Shown: positions 1 through 11,222 of the stretch, piece after piece
How positions within the stretch are numbered: position 1 is the first letter of the stretch
Layout of the letters: the number at the start of each line of letters is the position of its first letter
The notes under the pieces: generated by a model
The model's input: the letters and a program-made list of their open reading frames with translations, nothing else
Told to the model about the DNA's origin: nothing
Database searches by the model: none
Program-made: the position numbers and the translations under genes
Source of the DNA: Diphasiastrum complanatum
Lineage: Eukaryota > Streptophyta > Lycopodiopsida > Lycopodiales > Lycopodiaceae
DNA length: 64,000 nucleotides
NCBI GenBank assembly: GCA_029204225.1
Contig: CM055106.1
Span: 41,244,368-41,308,367, forward strand
Reading direction: 5' to 3'

Positions 1-475
1 AGGTGGCAATTTGGAGCTAGTCAAGAGCATCAAAGGAAGGTTATTTGGCAAAGATGTTATGGATCTGTTTTTGCAGGTGTTTGAAGACTCAAGTAAGGTC
101 AAAGGAGCATCAAGGACATGTTGTTAAAGTTTACTTTTACTTGCTCTATCTCATGTTTGAGCTATTTCATGTGAATGTGTGCAAATTGTCAAGATATGGA
201 CAAACTAGCTACATTGTCTTACAATATCTTATTGTTGGAGTTGTACTAGCATTCTTGGCTGATTTGCTGATGGAAATGAACCTATTGGAGGTTCATTATG
301 TCACTCATTCATGTCCAAGTCATCAAGTGTTGATGATATCTTGTGGCAAGATGGAGATGGAGGCTCATTCTTGGAGTTTTATGGTGCAGACATATCAAGA
401 AAGGACAAATATGGAGGAGACCTCTTGCAGACTTTAATAGCAAAGAAGTCTAGAAAAGTATCATCGGACTCATCT
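1..475 (+). pseudogene. Unrecognised coding-like fragment, also present inside the copia element at 9.6-10.1 kb
   Basis: This stretch aligns almost base for base, with scattered changes, to the reverse complement of about 10095-9650. Both translate to shared peptides such as LELVKSIKG near the start and ILWQDGDGGSF near 330-380, so the similarity is kept at protein level even though this copy has stops and frame changes (for example after position 125). I do not recognise the protein. In the 9-11 kb copy the sequence sits inside a copia polyprotein where reverse transcriptase should be; here no copia domain flanks it on the visible side. The left end is cut by the window edge. It may be another copy of the same element, or the source locus of a captured fragment. 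Confidence 0.55.
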
Positions 476-769
476 TATTTTTCTTGTTTTTCAGCTTAAT
501 TCATTTTCTCTTTTTCATTTTCATATATTTCTTTCTCTATCTATTTACTTTTTTCGTTCTCTATTTGTACATACACATTGTCTGTTTTCTCCTTGCTGCA
601 ACTCAATTTTGTTGCCATTTTTTCTTCCCATTTTTCCACCGATCTCTTCCCCCTCTTGTCTATAATTATTTTTCACCCTTTCTCACAACCGTCTCACATC
701 GCCACGCACGCCAACGCCAACAACATAAGCAGGTGCCAAGGGACTGTCACCAAAATTACAATGGGGGCA
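476..769. other. Pyrimidine-rich spacer
   Basis: The first half is T- and TC-rich. The last part ends in a short purine run (ATGGGGGCA) directly before the putative LTR start at 770. That run looks like the polypurine tract that normally precedes a 3' LTR, which is odd because the downstream arrangement makes 770-2059 a 5' LTR. No gene was seen. Confidence 0.4.
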
Positions 770-2059
770 TGTTGGAAGATTTTGGTGAAGATTCTTCCAA
801 AGGATTCCAGATGCCAGAAAGCCTAACGAATATCAAATGAAAGAATCATATCGCCAAACTAAATTAAGGAGCATCGACGATGAACCAAGAAGGAGTTCCA
901 AAATCCAAATTCATCAGGAACACCAATATTAGAAGGTCAAAAACTTGCGGACTGCCAGCCAATGAGTAAAGCCAAAGCCCAGCACCTCCCCAACATATCT
1001 TACGATGACGGGAATAAAAGCATGGCTGAGTCATCATAAAGATTTAGATTTATCTGTAAAATAATGTTAGACACCCTTAGAAAGTGTTGTAGAACAACTG
1101 ATCAGACATATATTGATTCTACCAACAAACTGCGCAGTCTACTTGACAAAGGATGAGAAAGAAATGAACGTGAACTCAAAACATTTCTATTCGTGACCAA
1201 CTCGAAGGATTCGCAAAATTTGTCTTGCAGTCAACTCGAAATATTTGCAAACAGTTTCTTGTGGAAGTTCGTGGCGTTCTTGTTGAAGCTCGAAAGATTC
1301 GCGAACAAAATCTTGTCGCAAAAGTTTCTGTTTCTTGTTCAAGCCTCAGATGTCGCAAAATTGTCACGAACAATTCGCGAATCTTTTGGACCGTTCTTTC
1401 AAGCTCACCTGTCATGAAACTGTCTTGAACAATTCGCGAAATATTCTAGCTTCCTTCTTCAAGCTCAAGAATTGTCATCTATCGCGAACAATTCGCGAAT
1501 GATGAAAATGTCGTGAAGAGACAAGTGTCGCAAACAATTTGCGAAACACGAAGCTGAAACGAAGAGACAAACTATCACAAAATATTTGCGAACAGAATCT
1601 ATTTGAGGCTGGAAATAGAGCGTCTATTTGAATATCAACCGTCGTAAATGGTCAGATTTCTATTGTTACAATATAAAAAGGCCAAAAGACCTGTAAATAA
1701 AAGGCCAAAAGACCTGTCCTGTAGCAATATAAATACATATGCACTACTCGTTGTAACTAACTCAATCAGAGACACAACAACAAGATAAGACAACAAGAGA
1801 TGTATATTGATGAATCAGATTCAGAGCTATAAAAATTCGTTTTTGATCAATACTTTCTTATTGCCTAAATGGTCTTGAGTTGTCTCATACTTCCGCATAT
1901 AGTATCTTACTTCTGCATATAATTTTTGCACGCATATTCAATCAGAATAAATATTGTTCTATTAGTACATAGGTCTCAGATAAAATCGCGATTGAAGACA
2001 TTGATATTAGTTTGATGTATTCGAACTCGCATTGAAAAAATAATTAATATTTTCCTACA
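770..2059 (+). repeat. Putative 5' LTR of a Ty1/copia element
   Basis: The block begins TGTTGG and ends CTACA, one base before a primer-binding site at 2061, as expected for a copia LTR. A TATA-like TATAAATA lies near 1728, preceded by a duplicated motif (GGCCAAAAGACCTGT at about 1679 and 1703). About 1.3 kb is long for a copia LTR. The 3' partner LTR was not found downstream, so the left boundary rests only on the TGTTGG start. The interior 1190-1600 contains an array of TTCGCGAA-like palindromes, annotated separately. Confidence 0.5.
1190..1600. repeat. Degenerate array of TTCGCGAA palindromes inside the LTR
   Basis: Variants of ATTCGCGAA, TCGCAAAA and ATTTGCGAA recur about every 30-60 bases, together with a CAAGCTC/GAAGCTCGAA spacer. 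The core TCGCGA is a perfect palindrome. The position, upstream of the putative TATA element within the LTR, suits a U3 enhancer or protein-binding array. This is inferred from position and repetition only. Confidence 0.5.
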
Positions 2060-2060
2060 A

Positions 2061-2072
2061 TGGTATCAGAGC
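2061..2072 (+). promoter_or_regulatory. Primer-binding site complementary to initiator tRNA-Met
   Basis: TGGTATCAGAGC is the standard plant copia primer site, complementary to the 3' end of initiator methionine tRNA. It lies one base after the LTR end and fixes the plus orientation of the element. Confidence 0.85.
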
Positions 2073-2173
2073 GTACGAGATTAAAGTCGATACAATGATA
2101 TCTTCGTATCCCTCTTAGCATTCTTCATACATCTATCAGTAAGCCGCTATCCGGAGGTTATTCAAATTAGAAG

Positions 2174-3060
2174 ATGTTGTCGATCACCAATATTCAAGCT
2201 AAGATCACTATAATCTTGGACCCAAAAGGTTCAAACTACTTGATTTGGAAATCAAAGACTTCACTCTTGTTGAAAGGCAAAGGTCTATGGCAATGAGTAG
2301 AACCAATTGAGGAGAATCTTGAAGCTACTCCTGGCAAAGAACTTCGAGAATGGAGTTTAAAAATGACAAAGCTATAGCAATTATTGCGTCATCAGTACAT
2401 GACAATATAGTGCTAGATCTTACATCAATTTCAAACGCAAAGGATTTATGCGAAGAATTGCAAACCAACAATGAGACTCGATCTAGTCATCAGATCATAT
2501 TTTTGGAAGACCAATTAACTTATCTACAATGGGACGACAAATACCTGAACACATTCGTGCGAAAGATTAAAAATCTAATTATTTCCTTGCAAAATTCTGG
2601 TGCAGAATATACAATTTCTAAGGAAAAACAGCTTAGTTATTTTCTTCGAGCCCTACCCAGGTCATTCCACACAACTCAAACCTTATTGGCGAAAGATGCA
2701 ACAATGACACTTCAAAAGGCAATAGACGGAGTGAAGGAAGAAGTAAAAGCTCGTGAATGCTATGACGACAATGGTGATTCAGAAAATGCTCTATTTACTC
2801 AGAAGAATAAATCTTCTAAAAAGTCTAAGTTTAAGAGGGAGTCATCTAAGAAGAATGAGTTTAAGACTAATGAACAACAATCTAGAAAACAACAGAAGAA
2901 TTCTGGTGATAAGAAGATCTGCAACAGATGTAGAAGATCAGGTCACACAGAAGAAAAGTGTTGGTTGAATCCAAAGATTGAATGCATTCATTGTCATAGA
3001 CGGGGTCATGTAGCAATAGACTGTTATCAGAATCCCAGAAACAAAAAGGAGCAGAATTGA
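2174..3060 (+). pseudogene. Copia gag (capsid/nucleocapsid), broken
   Basis: Gag is the structural protein that forms the virus-like particle of the retrotransposon. The first ATG (2174) opens an N-terminal capsid region containing SNYLIWKSK, but a TGA at about 2297 and a frame change near 2345 break it. From 2350 the frame stays open for 236 codons with a UBN2-like capsid core. At the C-terminus there are two zinc knuckles of CCHC type, CNRCRRSGHTEEKC and CIHCHRRGHVAIDC, behind a Lys/Ser-rich linker. Two knuckles are more than most copia gags have. It sits directly after the primer site and before the protease, in normal copia order. It is a dead copy. Confidence 0.85.
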
Positions 3061-4616
3061 AGCGAACTTTCAGATTCAAACTATGTCAAAGACAAGCAGA
3101 ATGTTCCACAGCAACAGAAGACATGGCAACAAGAAATTCAGCAGCTTATATTAGTACTGATCTATGCTGCTCAATTTGAGAAGTAGTACTTGATTCGGGA
3201 GCCACCTCACATTTTGTTTCTTCGAAACAAATTTTGTCTAAGTAAAACAAGATGAACGATTCAAGATTCATTATACTTGGAGACGGTTCTAAATACGTGG
3301 TTCATGGAACTGGTGTACTATGGCTAGACACGAACCAGAGAGACAAGAAACTGGAGGAAGTTCTCTATGTCCCTACTCTTGACAAAGATCTTCTATCTGT
3401 ATCAAAGATAGTCGATATAGGCATGTCAGTAACCTTCACAAAGAACTCTTGTAAACTGTTCGAGGAAGATTCTGATAACCTGGTTGCTAAAGACAATAGA
3501 GAAGAAAATTTGTATCACCCAAATATTCGAACAAAAATCGAACAAGTCAATCAAACTCAGGAATCAACAGATGTACTGTGGCACAATATGAACATGGAAG
3601 CCTTGTACCAAGCCAATAAAAGTTAGAGAATTCAAGGAGTCGAAATCAAAACTAGAGATATTCGAACTACCTACGAATCCTATCTTAAAGGCAAGATGAC
3701 TAGAACACCTTTCAGTAAGGATGTTTATAAAGCAACTAAGGTACTTGAAATTGTGCATTCAGATATTTGTGGACCATTCAGAGTATTGTCATTGGGTGAC
3801 GCAAAGTACTTCGTTACATTTATTGATGACTTCAACAAGTTCGTTGTAGTATACTTTATTTGTACCAAGCAGAATCTTTTGAGAAATTCGTTGAGTATAC
3901 AAATTGGGCTGAGAAGCAGACATGCAATGCGGCTGAAGCAAATTCACACAGATCGTGGAGGTGAGTACATTTCCAATGAGTTCAAAGCTTACTGTACTAA
4001 TTGAGGTATTATGCACACAAATACTGCATCTTACACACCTCAGCACAATGGAATAGTTGAACGACGGAATCATACACTGATGGAAGCTGCAAAGTGTATG
4101 ATGGATCATGCGAAAGCACCAAAACAATTGTGGGTAGAAGCAGTGGCTACATTAAATTATCTTCAAAAATCTCAAATACCGGATAAAACTCCTCATGAGA
4201 TATAGTGGAAGTCAAAGCCAAATCTTGCACATCTTCAAACATTTGGATGCGCAGTATATATGCACATACCAGATAAGTTGAGAAAGAAACTCGATGAAAA
4301 GACAGAACAAGGTTTTCTGGTACGAGTTACATCATCATACTATCGTGTTTATGTACCCAAAACTGGCAAGATAAAAAATGTTCGAGATGTTAAATTTAAT
4401 GAGACGAAATACATAGCAGACAGTGATCTAGTTGGCTATGAAATTCTCAAAAATTATTATGAGCTACCAATGACAACAGAAGAAAAACAAGCAGAAGATG
4501 AAAGCGAGTTACCAGATCCAGAGGGAGGTCAAGATCGAATACCTGACAGACTCGAATCGCCAGTTCGAATTCCAGCAGAAAAGCTCGAATCAGAATCAAA
4601 CTCGAAACCTGCATAA
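3061..4616 (+). pseudogene. Copia protease, pre-integrase domain and integrase, with stops
   Basis: The polyprotein continues from gag. The protease active-site motif LDSGATSH lies near 3190-3215. A GAG-pre-integrase region follows (LYVPTLDKDLLSVSKI near 3364-3414). The integrase core shows HSDICGP, FIDDF, TDRGGEY and HNGIVERRNHTL between about 3755 and 4080, covering the D, D and E catalytic positions. The C-terminal part with FGCAVY and the KxxDEKTEQGFLV segment runs to 4616. Stops at about 3242, 3624, 4002 and 4203 show it is inactive. No reverse transcriptase follows, so the element is truncated or was a deletion derivative. Confidence 0.85.
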
Positions 4617-4800
4617 TCGAACTCAAAATCGAGGATGACTATATTTCCAATGTAGCACTGACCTACCGTTGGATTCCAATGAATTCTAAATCCATGAGAT
4701 TTCGATGACCAGCTGAACAATCCATGTACAAAAGAAAGATGATCTAATGTGTGCACTTGTGGCAGACATCAGAATTCAATAGATTTAAGACCCGTCAAAT
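4617..4800 (+). pseudogene. Decayed copia segment after integrase, possible edge of reverse transcriptase
   Basis: Weak peptide resemblance to the linker before reverse transcriptase can be followed for about 150 bases with stops and frame changes, then copia similarity ends. The element boundary or truncation point is therefore about 4800. The call is weak. Confidence 0.25.
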
Positions 4801-5460
4801 TCTGATGTTTGTTTGGAGATTTGCTCTTCACAATCTTTCCATTTTCATTTTGTTCTTTTTTCTTTGTAGGTTGAGGAACACAAGCTGCGAAGGGATGAAC
4901 ATTGATACCCCTTAGAGCAATAGACTTTACACGAGCCATATTGGAAAAATAAATAGAATGATGGATATCGATTTCAAGCACACGTCTAAAGGATAAATTT
5001 GACTTTATAGGAAAGGCGCGTTCAGAAGCGATATCGCTACCAAGCATGGATGTGGAGAGGATCAGAAAACAAAAAGTAAGTGCACTCAGAAGTGATATCT
5101 AGCAGTATCGGTTTCAAGCATGCACAATGTACTGAGTGATGTTGATAGAGTGATTGCGCACTTGAAAGCGATACTGACATGCTGCATCAACAAATTTAGT
5201 AGTTGTTTTCTATATCAATTGCACATCGGTATTTGTGAATTTCTCTTTGCGTAAATATTTCACCATGTTACCAAGCTTTTTTCAAACTTCTGCTTTGAGT
5301 AGCTGAATAGAACCTCGGTTTTTTAAATCATGAGTAGCAGCTATTATTTCTTTCCAAACTAAGTATTGACTTTGGATTGTTTTTCAGAGTAGTTTGATAA
5401 AAATCTACGAGTCTTTGATCCTCAAATTCTTGGTTTACATGGAATATTTTTTTGATTTAA
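4800..5460. other. No recognisable gene
   Basis: The only long minus-strand frame (4769-5047) has no recognisable motif. Between about 5010 and 5190 a phrase of the form AGAAGCGATAT with nearby GCAC recurs several times; a similar phrase recurs near 8380-8560. Otherwise the stretch is AT-rich and featureless. Confidence 0.4.
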
Positions 5461-5469
5461 CTGAAAGCT

Positions 5470-6690
5470 TATTGTCCTTCTTGATTTTCACATGGCCTTT
5501 TATGTAATTCAGCTTTAGACAAAACATCTTTTAGTATGGAAATGGCTTGCTTTGAATTGACTCTGGTTTTGTATTCCATGCAAACAATATGTGAAGATAT
5601 ATTATTTTTTCTGTTATATGCACCTCTGCATGGAGTGTACAGATATAAACATTCTGAAGAGGAATTGGCAGCACTGGTTTCCAATTTGCATCTTCTCTGA
5701 CTCTTGATACCACTGTACTCTTCGTCACGTCTTTTGATGTCTTCATGCAATCCAAGCAAGGGAGCTTTTAATTAAACCATGGAAAACATTGAACATGCAT
5801 TCTAACATCTTCATATCACCAGCCAAATGCCACTCGATGTAAAATTTTTAATTTCAATAATGCTTAGTGGAACTCCCTCCATGTGATTTCTTATGATAGC
5901 GTGATAGGAAACTGAACGTCCATGAAAGAATATCATGGTCTTCTTTTGTCATCTATCAAGAAACATGGAAGATTTAGTTGTAATATTAGCACAAATAATA
6001 TTTTTCATCAAAGTTCAACTTCACAAAACCTGAAAACCTGCCAACCATCAAATATCATTCTATGATTGCACACTAAAGTTGAAATTTTCAGAATGTGTTG
6101 AATCTAAAAGTGCTCCATTCATGACTATGAGACTGATTCTCTCCATCTTTTGTCCTTCAACAATTTCATATGCATCTAATTTTAGAACTACTATCAATTT
6201 ATTGTTCACCTTCTCATACTGTAGAATTCCATTATAAATGTTAACCACCGATTCATTTCAATAAATAAATTCTTAGCATTGTTGTAAGATACAAATTCTC
6301 CTTTCAAGCAATATAATTCATTGATATGAAATGGAGTACCAACTATCTTTTGCATGTCTCTTTTAATTCTCACATCAAGCGGTTGAGGGATTGGAAACTT
6401 TTTAATACATACTTGTGCAAAGGCTTCCTTTACCATTTTAAACATGGTGGCATATGCTTCTCTGCTAATATTCAAAAAATCACATGCACCTTGAATTAAT
6501 GTACTATCAAGTATCTTACAAACCTCATTCATGATGCTCTAAAAAACTATAGCTTTGATTTTGTTCATTCTGTTGTTGCTCAACATTGACTTTGTCACAA
6601 TAGAATCTAATGATTGCCCAATAGAAGAGTGATCTACCACTTGGAAAAGCATATACAAGTTAGACAAAAAAATTTATCAACACTTTATCG
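5470..6690 (-). pseudogene. Chimeric unit, copy B: transposase-like region fused to copia protease fragment
   Basis: Read on the minus strand, 6690-6060 encodes a protein of unrecognised family with an open 108-codon stretch (6532-6206) containing ISREAYATM, KKFPIP and RDMQKI. It continues through KLDAYEIVEGQ and weaker pieces to about 5830, where a WHLVGDLKxL-like segment is eroded. From 5755 to 5470 the frame becomes a copia fragment (TSKDVTKSTVVSRV then LQNVYICTLHAEV). The whole order matches copy A (13760-12110), where about half the residues in the open block are identical. Stops and frameshifts make both non-functional. The DLK...C..C layout resembles an uncharacterised transposase-like family found in animals and lower plants. 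That assignment is tentative. Confidence 0.5.
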
Positions 6691-8844
6691 ATTATAATAC
6701 AAAGCTAGAGCTTCTTCAATTAATCAATAGACATAGTTGATGCCACTAGTAATTGTATAGGAGCAACATCATTTAACCAACATCATAGAAAACTGAATTA
6801 TACTTACTTGAATTTACAGGTCGTCCTTTTCAGTTGACTAGATTTTGATGAAAGATCACAAATATCGTTTGTTATCAATCACCTTCATTACAAGAAATCC
6901 AAACCCCAAAAGGGCTGTCTAAGAAATGCCACATAAGAGAGAAAACTGTTGGAGTTTAAAACTTTGATCGAGTTTTTGGTTACCCCCATAGCTACGGTGA
7001 CTTGACCTCACTAGTAATGTGTGTAGCTAACTACAAGTTAGGTAGCCACAATGCGTGGGGTCCATACTTCAAGACTCAATCTTCTAGCATTAACTAACAT
7101 GACCTCTTTTGTAAATGCAAATAATATTGCACATCAAAGTTTCCTTCCATCTACTCATAGCTTGCACATCAAAGGATAATAGACTTATCGAGTTGAATAT
7201 CATCCAAGAAACTTTGAATAGATTGGATCAGGCTGATCATCATCTTTTGGAGAGGGTTCTGTATGATGTCTTCCCATCGCACAATTATTGTGTCCAAGAA
7301 CGGTTTTGCAAATTTCACAGTCATTTGTATCACCTTTAGTGATATTCACCTTCAATGATTTGAATCAATAGTTGTAACGATTTCAAGTGGACAACTTTGA
7401 AATTCCATTTTAGTGATCTCAGCACCTACCAAACTTCCAACGTGAATGGGCGCACCAAATTAGAGGCCACAATATTCAGTTGGATCCACTCACTGCTGAC
7501 TAAAGTTGTCTATGGACTGACATTCTAAGCTACTGTCTAGGATTAGCCACTTCCATTCTCCATGAGCTGATGCTCTAAAACTTGCCACTCACAATTTAGA
7601 GTTGTGGTACATATGAAAGGGCATGTGATGTCCTTATTAACGATGGAGTAGTCAGTATTCATGTTACTTCAGTCAACAATGCACTAGCCAACGCTAAGGG
7701 TAACGTGAAATACATCATTTGCATGAAGGAATTTATAATGAAATAATTCATATTTCTCCAAAGAAAACAATGCTAATGTTTATCGGGGATGGCAATTCTC
7801 TACTGCTCCTTACTTAAGTCATCTCTTTATGACCGTTTAGATTAGGACTGGGACTTCCCAAACAATTGTGGGCTGCTAGTTTTGGATTGAGAGAGTAATG
7901 TACATTGCATTGTTAGTGGCTACTAGTAGATTGAATAGTTGTGAGTTAGAAACATGCCAGTTTTCGATTGAGAGAGTATTGTACATTGCACTGCAAAAGA
8001 TGTTCAATTTGCTGCCAGAGGGGATGGTGAGAGTACTCTCCTTGATACTATATCAAGGCAACAACCTATCCCAACTTCTATCTCAAAGGAGAAGTAGGAG
8101 ATGGCCGAGAGAAGGCGCCTAGATTACGTGCTTCAGCACACAGATGATCAGTGCAATCCTCAGTCGGTGCAAGGGGTCGTTGACAAATTTGCTCAGCGTA
8201 CTTGGTTCATGAATGTGGGTGATGAGAAGGGACAGATCCTTGATATGACAGTGAAGAATAGCAAATAGGGAGCTGTGTTGGAGCTACGAGCATACTGTGG
8301 ATATTCAGCCATCATCTGAGGCGGAACTAGAAGAAAAAAAATCGCCCCTCGTCTGCTTTAACCTCTCCACAGCGGTAAGAAGTTGGGATATCGGACTTGT
8401 GCACATGAAGATGGAAGTGAGAGCGAGAAGTAAAGTGCGGTCACAGAGAAGCGATATGTACAGATTCATATGGTATATCACTTCTATGCACAAGCAGAGT
8501 ACTAGCTATAGGGATCCAAGCGGGTAGAAGAGTGTCGCACAAGAGCGATATGTGGACAGAAAGCTTGAAAAAAAAATTTTAAAAAAATGCCTTGAGGGGA
8601 AAGCCCTTCATCCCACGCCTCGCATGTGCGAACGTACGGCAAGCCGTATGGCCACATGTGTCTTGTTGTATGGCCTAATTGAATTGTGCCATGTATTGAT
8701 GCACGAACCGACTGGATTGTGGCATGTGTCAAGCCGGAAAGTTGTGTGAAGGATTTCAGATCATTGATGATCCAATCCACAAAAAGATCTTGGGTTACAA
8801 AAGAAGATACTCTACCAATCTCGCCAATGTAGAAAAATCAGCAA
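6690..8844. other. No recognisable gene
   Basis: AT-rich sequence with only short frames. Around 8290-8560 there is a GCGATAT-rich phrase like that at 5.0-5.2 kb, and 8580-8760 is a locally GC-richer block with a near-palindrome (GTACGGCAAGCCGTATGGC). A nearly repeated phrase, GAGAGAGTAATGTACATTGCA and GAGAGAGTATTGTACATTGCA, occurs at about 7888 and 7970. No domain, RNA gene or terminal repeat was identified. Confidence 0.4.
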
Positions 8845-9372
8845 CTACACACAAAATGAGATGCAAACTCTAATAGAACTTGATCAAACATGAATCAAAT
8901 GATAATGTATTGTTGTTGTTCGTACAAAACTAGCAAGCTACTGTATTTCACATGTGTGGATCCAAAAATAGCAAATATAGATCATTTTACACATAGAATT
9001 GCATGCAATCACAAGTATAGTGCACCCAAGAGAACCATGTATAAGCATGAAATGAGATAGAGAAGAGAGTAGATATGTCTTTCCACGAGTTACATTCTTT
9101 TATAACAGTTCCAAACACTATTTGGCCACTTGACTTTCCCTCCAAATGCTAACCCTACTATTTTTGGGTCTAGATTCAAAGTACCCAGCATTCAAATTTG
9201 AATCTACTCAAACTCGCCTTCTAACTTTCCCACACTTTCAAAAAGTGTTTATTCAAATGAAATTTAGACTAATGAACTTTGAAATTTCAAACTTTAAGTC
9301 TAAAACAAAGTTGGCCTCCATTTGCCAAATATGGAAATATAGCACATATGATCAAACTAGTTGAATCTTTCA
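8845..9372 (-). repeat. 3' LTR of minus-strand copia element (family shared with 32.3-32.8 kb)
   Basis: On the minus strand the LTR begins TGAAAGATTC at 9372, immediately after a purine-rich GAAGAGGAAG tract, and runs to about 8845. The same sequence, with scattered substitutions and small indels, occupies 32792-32258 in the same orientation. The similarity ends at the same points on both sides, which sets the boundaries. The copies share about 530 bases. Confidence 0.75.
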
Positions 9373-9650
9373 CACTTCCTCTTCAACTAGTTTTAGCACG
9401 GACTTTGATAACACTCCAAGCGATGTCCTATGTTTCATGAAAAAGTCTTTTTCCAATGTTTTGGTGAAGATATCAGCTACACATTCCCTTGAGGACACAT
9501 TTGAAGCTCCACCTCCTTTGCAATGACTTGCTCCCTCACAAAATGATATTGCACCTCAATATGACATAAAGAATCACATAAAATGTAAATGAGATGATTC
9601 CTCCATGCTATCAACTTTGAAATCTCTGAAAAAATACAGCAAACAAACAA
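9373..9650 (-). pseudogene. Copia RNase H C-terminal end
   Basis: The minus-strand translation contains HIEVQYHFVREQV and DIFTKTLEKDFF, the conserved end of copia RNase H (the usual forms are HI..H..RE.. and DI.TK.L), then the polyprotein tail near LVEEEV at the polypurine tract. This anchors the element's 3' end. The preceding RNase H core and the whole reverse transcriptase are missing; the sequence upstream in the element (9650-10245) is foreign. Confidence 0.75.
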
Positions 9651-10245
9651 TAAATGTGAGTGATCAACATTTGTTTGCATGTCTCCTCCTTCGTTGTCCT
9701 TTGTTGCCATGTATCCACGTGGCATCAAACTCCATGAATGAGCCTCCATCTCCATCTTGTCACAAGATGCCATCATCACTTGATGACTTGGCCATGAATG
9801 AGTGACATAATGAACTTCCAATAGCTTCATTTCCATCAACAAAACCAACCAAGAATGCTAGTACAAATCCAACATCAAAATGATGCTCAACAATGTAGCT
9901 AGTTTTACCATATCTTGACAATTTGCACACGAGATAGAACAAGTAAAGTAAACTTGAACAAAACTTCTTTGCTACTCCTTTGACCTTACTTGAGTCTTCA
10001 ATAAGTTGCAAAAACAGATTCATAACATCTTTGCCAATTACCTCTCCTTTGATGCTCTTGACTAGCTCCAAATTGCCAGCTTCCTTTTTGCCTTGTTGAA
10101 GTCCTTTGAGATCAACCTCTTCATCATTAACTTGACCATCAAATTCAATGAATAAAATTTGTTTTCCAAATCCATTACTTGTTGTAAAAACATGAAAACA
10201 TCCACTTACTTGCATAGCATCATCTACACAAGAAGATCTACCAAA
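9650..10245 (-). pseudogene. Foreign coding-like insert replacing reverse transcriptase in a copia element
   Basis: On the minus strand the copia frame reaches the start of the reverse-transcriptase domain (EEEWIQAMDLEYPLMKNETS) and then, without a stop, enters sequence unlike copia. That sequence includes ILFIEFDGQVNDEEVDLKGL, LELVKSIKG and LFLQLIEDSSKVKG. The open frame spans 10482-9760 (240 codons). The same material is found at 1-475 without copia flanks. RNase H sequence resumes below 9650. I infer capture of a genomic fragment during reverse transcription or by recombination. The product of the insert is not recognised. Confidence 0.6.
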
Positions 10246-10800
10246 AGATGTTTCATTCTTCATAAGAGGATACTCAAGATCCATTGCTTGGATCCACTCC
10301 TCTTCTTTCCTTGCTTCATCTACATTTGTAGGTTCATTAAAAGATGTTAGGAAAGCAATATAATTTCCAAAAACTACTTGCTTACCCTTTTCATCATATG
10401 CGAGCCTTGAAGGTACTTGTCTTTCTCTTAATGTTCTCCTTGGCTTTTGACTTGATGAAGGTCCATCATCATCATCATCCAAAAAGTAGGATCCTCTACA
10501 TCAACATCAATCATGTTAGATCCATCCACACCTTTATCAATCATGCTTGAAGACACTTTTGGAATGTTCCCCTCATCAAAGATGACATCTCTACCAGCAA
10601 TGACTTTGTTAGTAAGTTGACATAGCATGTGCATCCAAAGGTTCTTAGAAAGTTGACACTTGGTCTCCTCTTAAATAGCATCTCAAAGGTGTCCTTCCAT
10701 CCAAAATGGCACTTGACCACCTATTGCACAAGAAATTGGCACACAACAGAGCTTGATCCCAAAATGGTTTATCAAGATTAATACTTAACCTCATGGCTTA
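10245..10800 (-). pseudogene. Copia integrase-to-reverse-transcriptase linker
   Basis: The minus-strand translation shows VIAGRDVIFDEG (the conserved piece after integrase), an acidic low-complexity stretch caused by a run of ATG/ATC repeats at about 10463-10485, and RTLRERQVPSRL, a form of the usual linker before reverse transcriptase. A frame change lies near 10480 and another near 10640. It joins the integrase at 10798-11220 to the truncated reverse-transcriptase start. Confidence 0.7.
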
Positions 10801-11220
10801 AGCACTTTCACATAAAGTCCTATTCTTCCTCTCAGCCACTCCATTTTGTTGTGGTGTCCTTGATGTTGTATATTCTCTCTTGATCCCATGCTCATCACAA
10901 AAGGCATTGAACTTGGTAGATATGTACTCGCCACCATTGTCACTCCTTAAGCACTTGATCCTTGTGGAAAATTGGTTCTCCCTTGCATTCTTGAACTTGA
11001 TAAAGACATCATACACTTCATCCTTGCTCTTTAGTAGATTAATCCAACAAAATCTACTAAAATCATCAATGAATGTTACATACATCTTAGCTCCACTATT
11101 GCTAATTGTAGTAAATCCATGAATATCCAAATGTACAAGTTGAAATCTAGATATAGATCTAGTATAAGATAGTCTATGTGACTTAGACAAAGCACAAGAC
11201 TCGTACTTAAAAAACTTAGA
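10798..11220 (-). pseudogene. Copia integrase core
   Basis: The minus-strand frame is open for 130 codons and carries the integrase core: LVHLDIHGF with the first catalytic Asp, FIDDFSRFCWI, LRSDNGGEYIS with the second Asp, and QQNGVAERKNRTL with the Glu. Upstream of 11220 the copia sequence stops abruptly at a different repeat, so gag, protease and the 5' LTR are lost. The same integrase segment occurs at 32257-31964 in the second family member. Confidence 0.85.
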
Positions 11221-11222
11221 AG

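Noticed and set aside
770-2059. Reading this block as a 3' LTR of an upstream element because ATGGGGGCA precedes it
   Set aside because: The primer site at 2061 and gag downstream show it serves as a 5' LTR; the upstream purine run may be coincidence or a tandem element, which cannot be decided here.
4769-5047. Minus-strand 92-codon frame after the first copia element
   Set aside because: No motif, no partner, lies within a repeat-phrase region.
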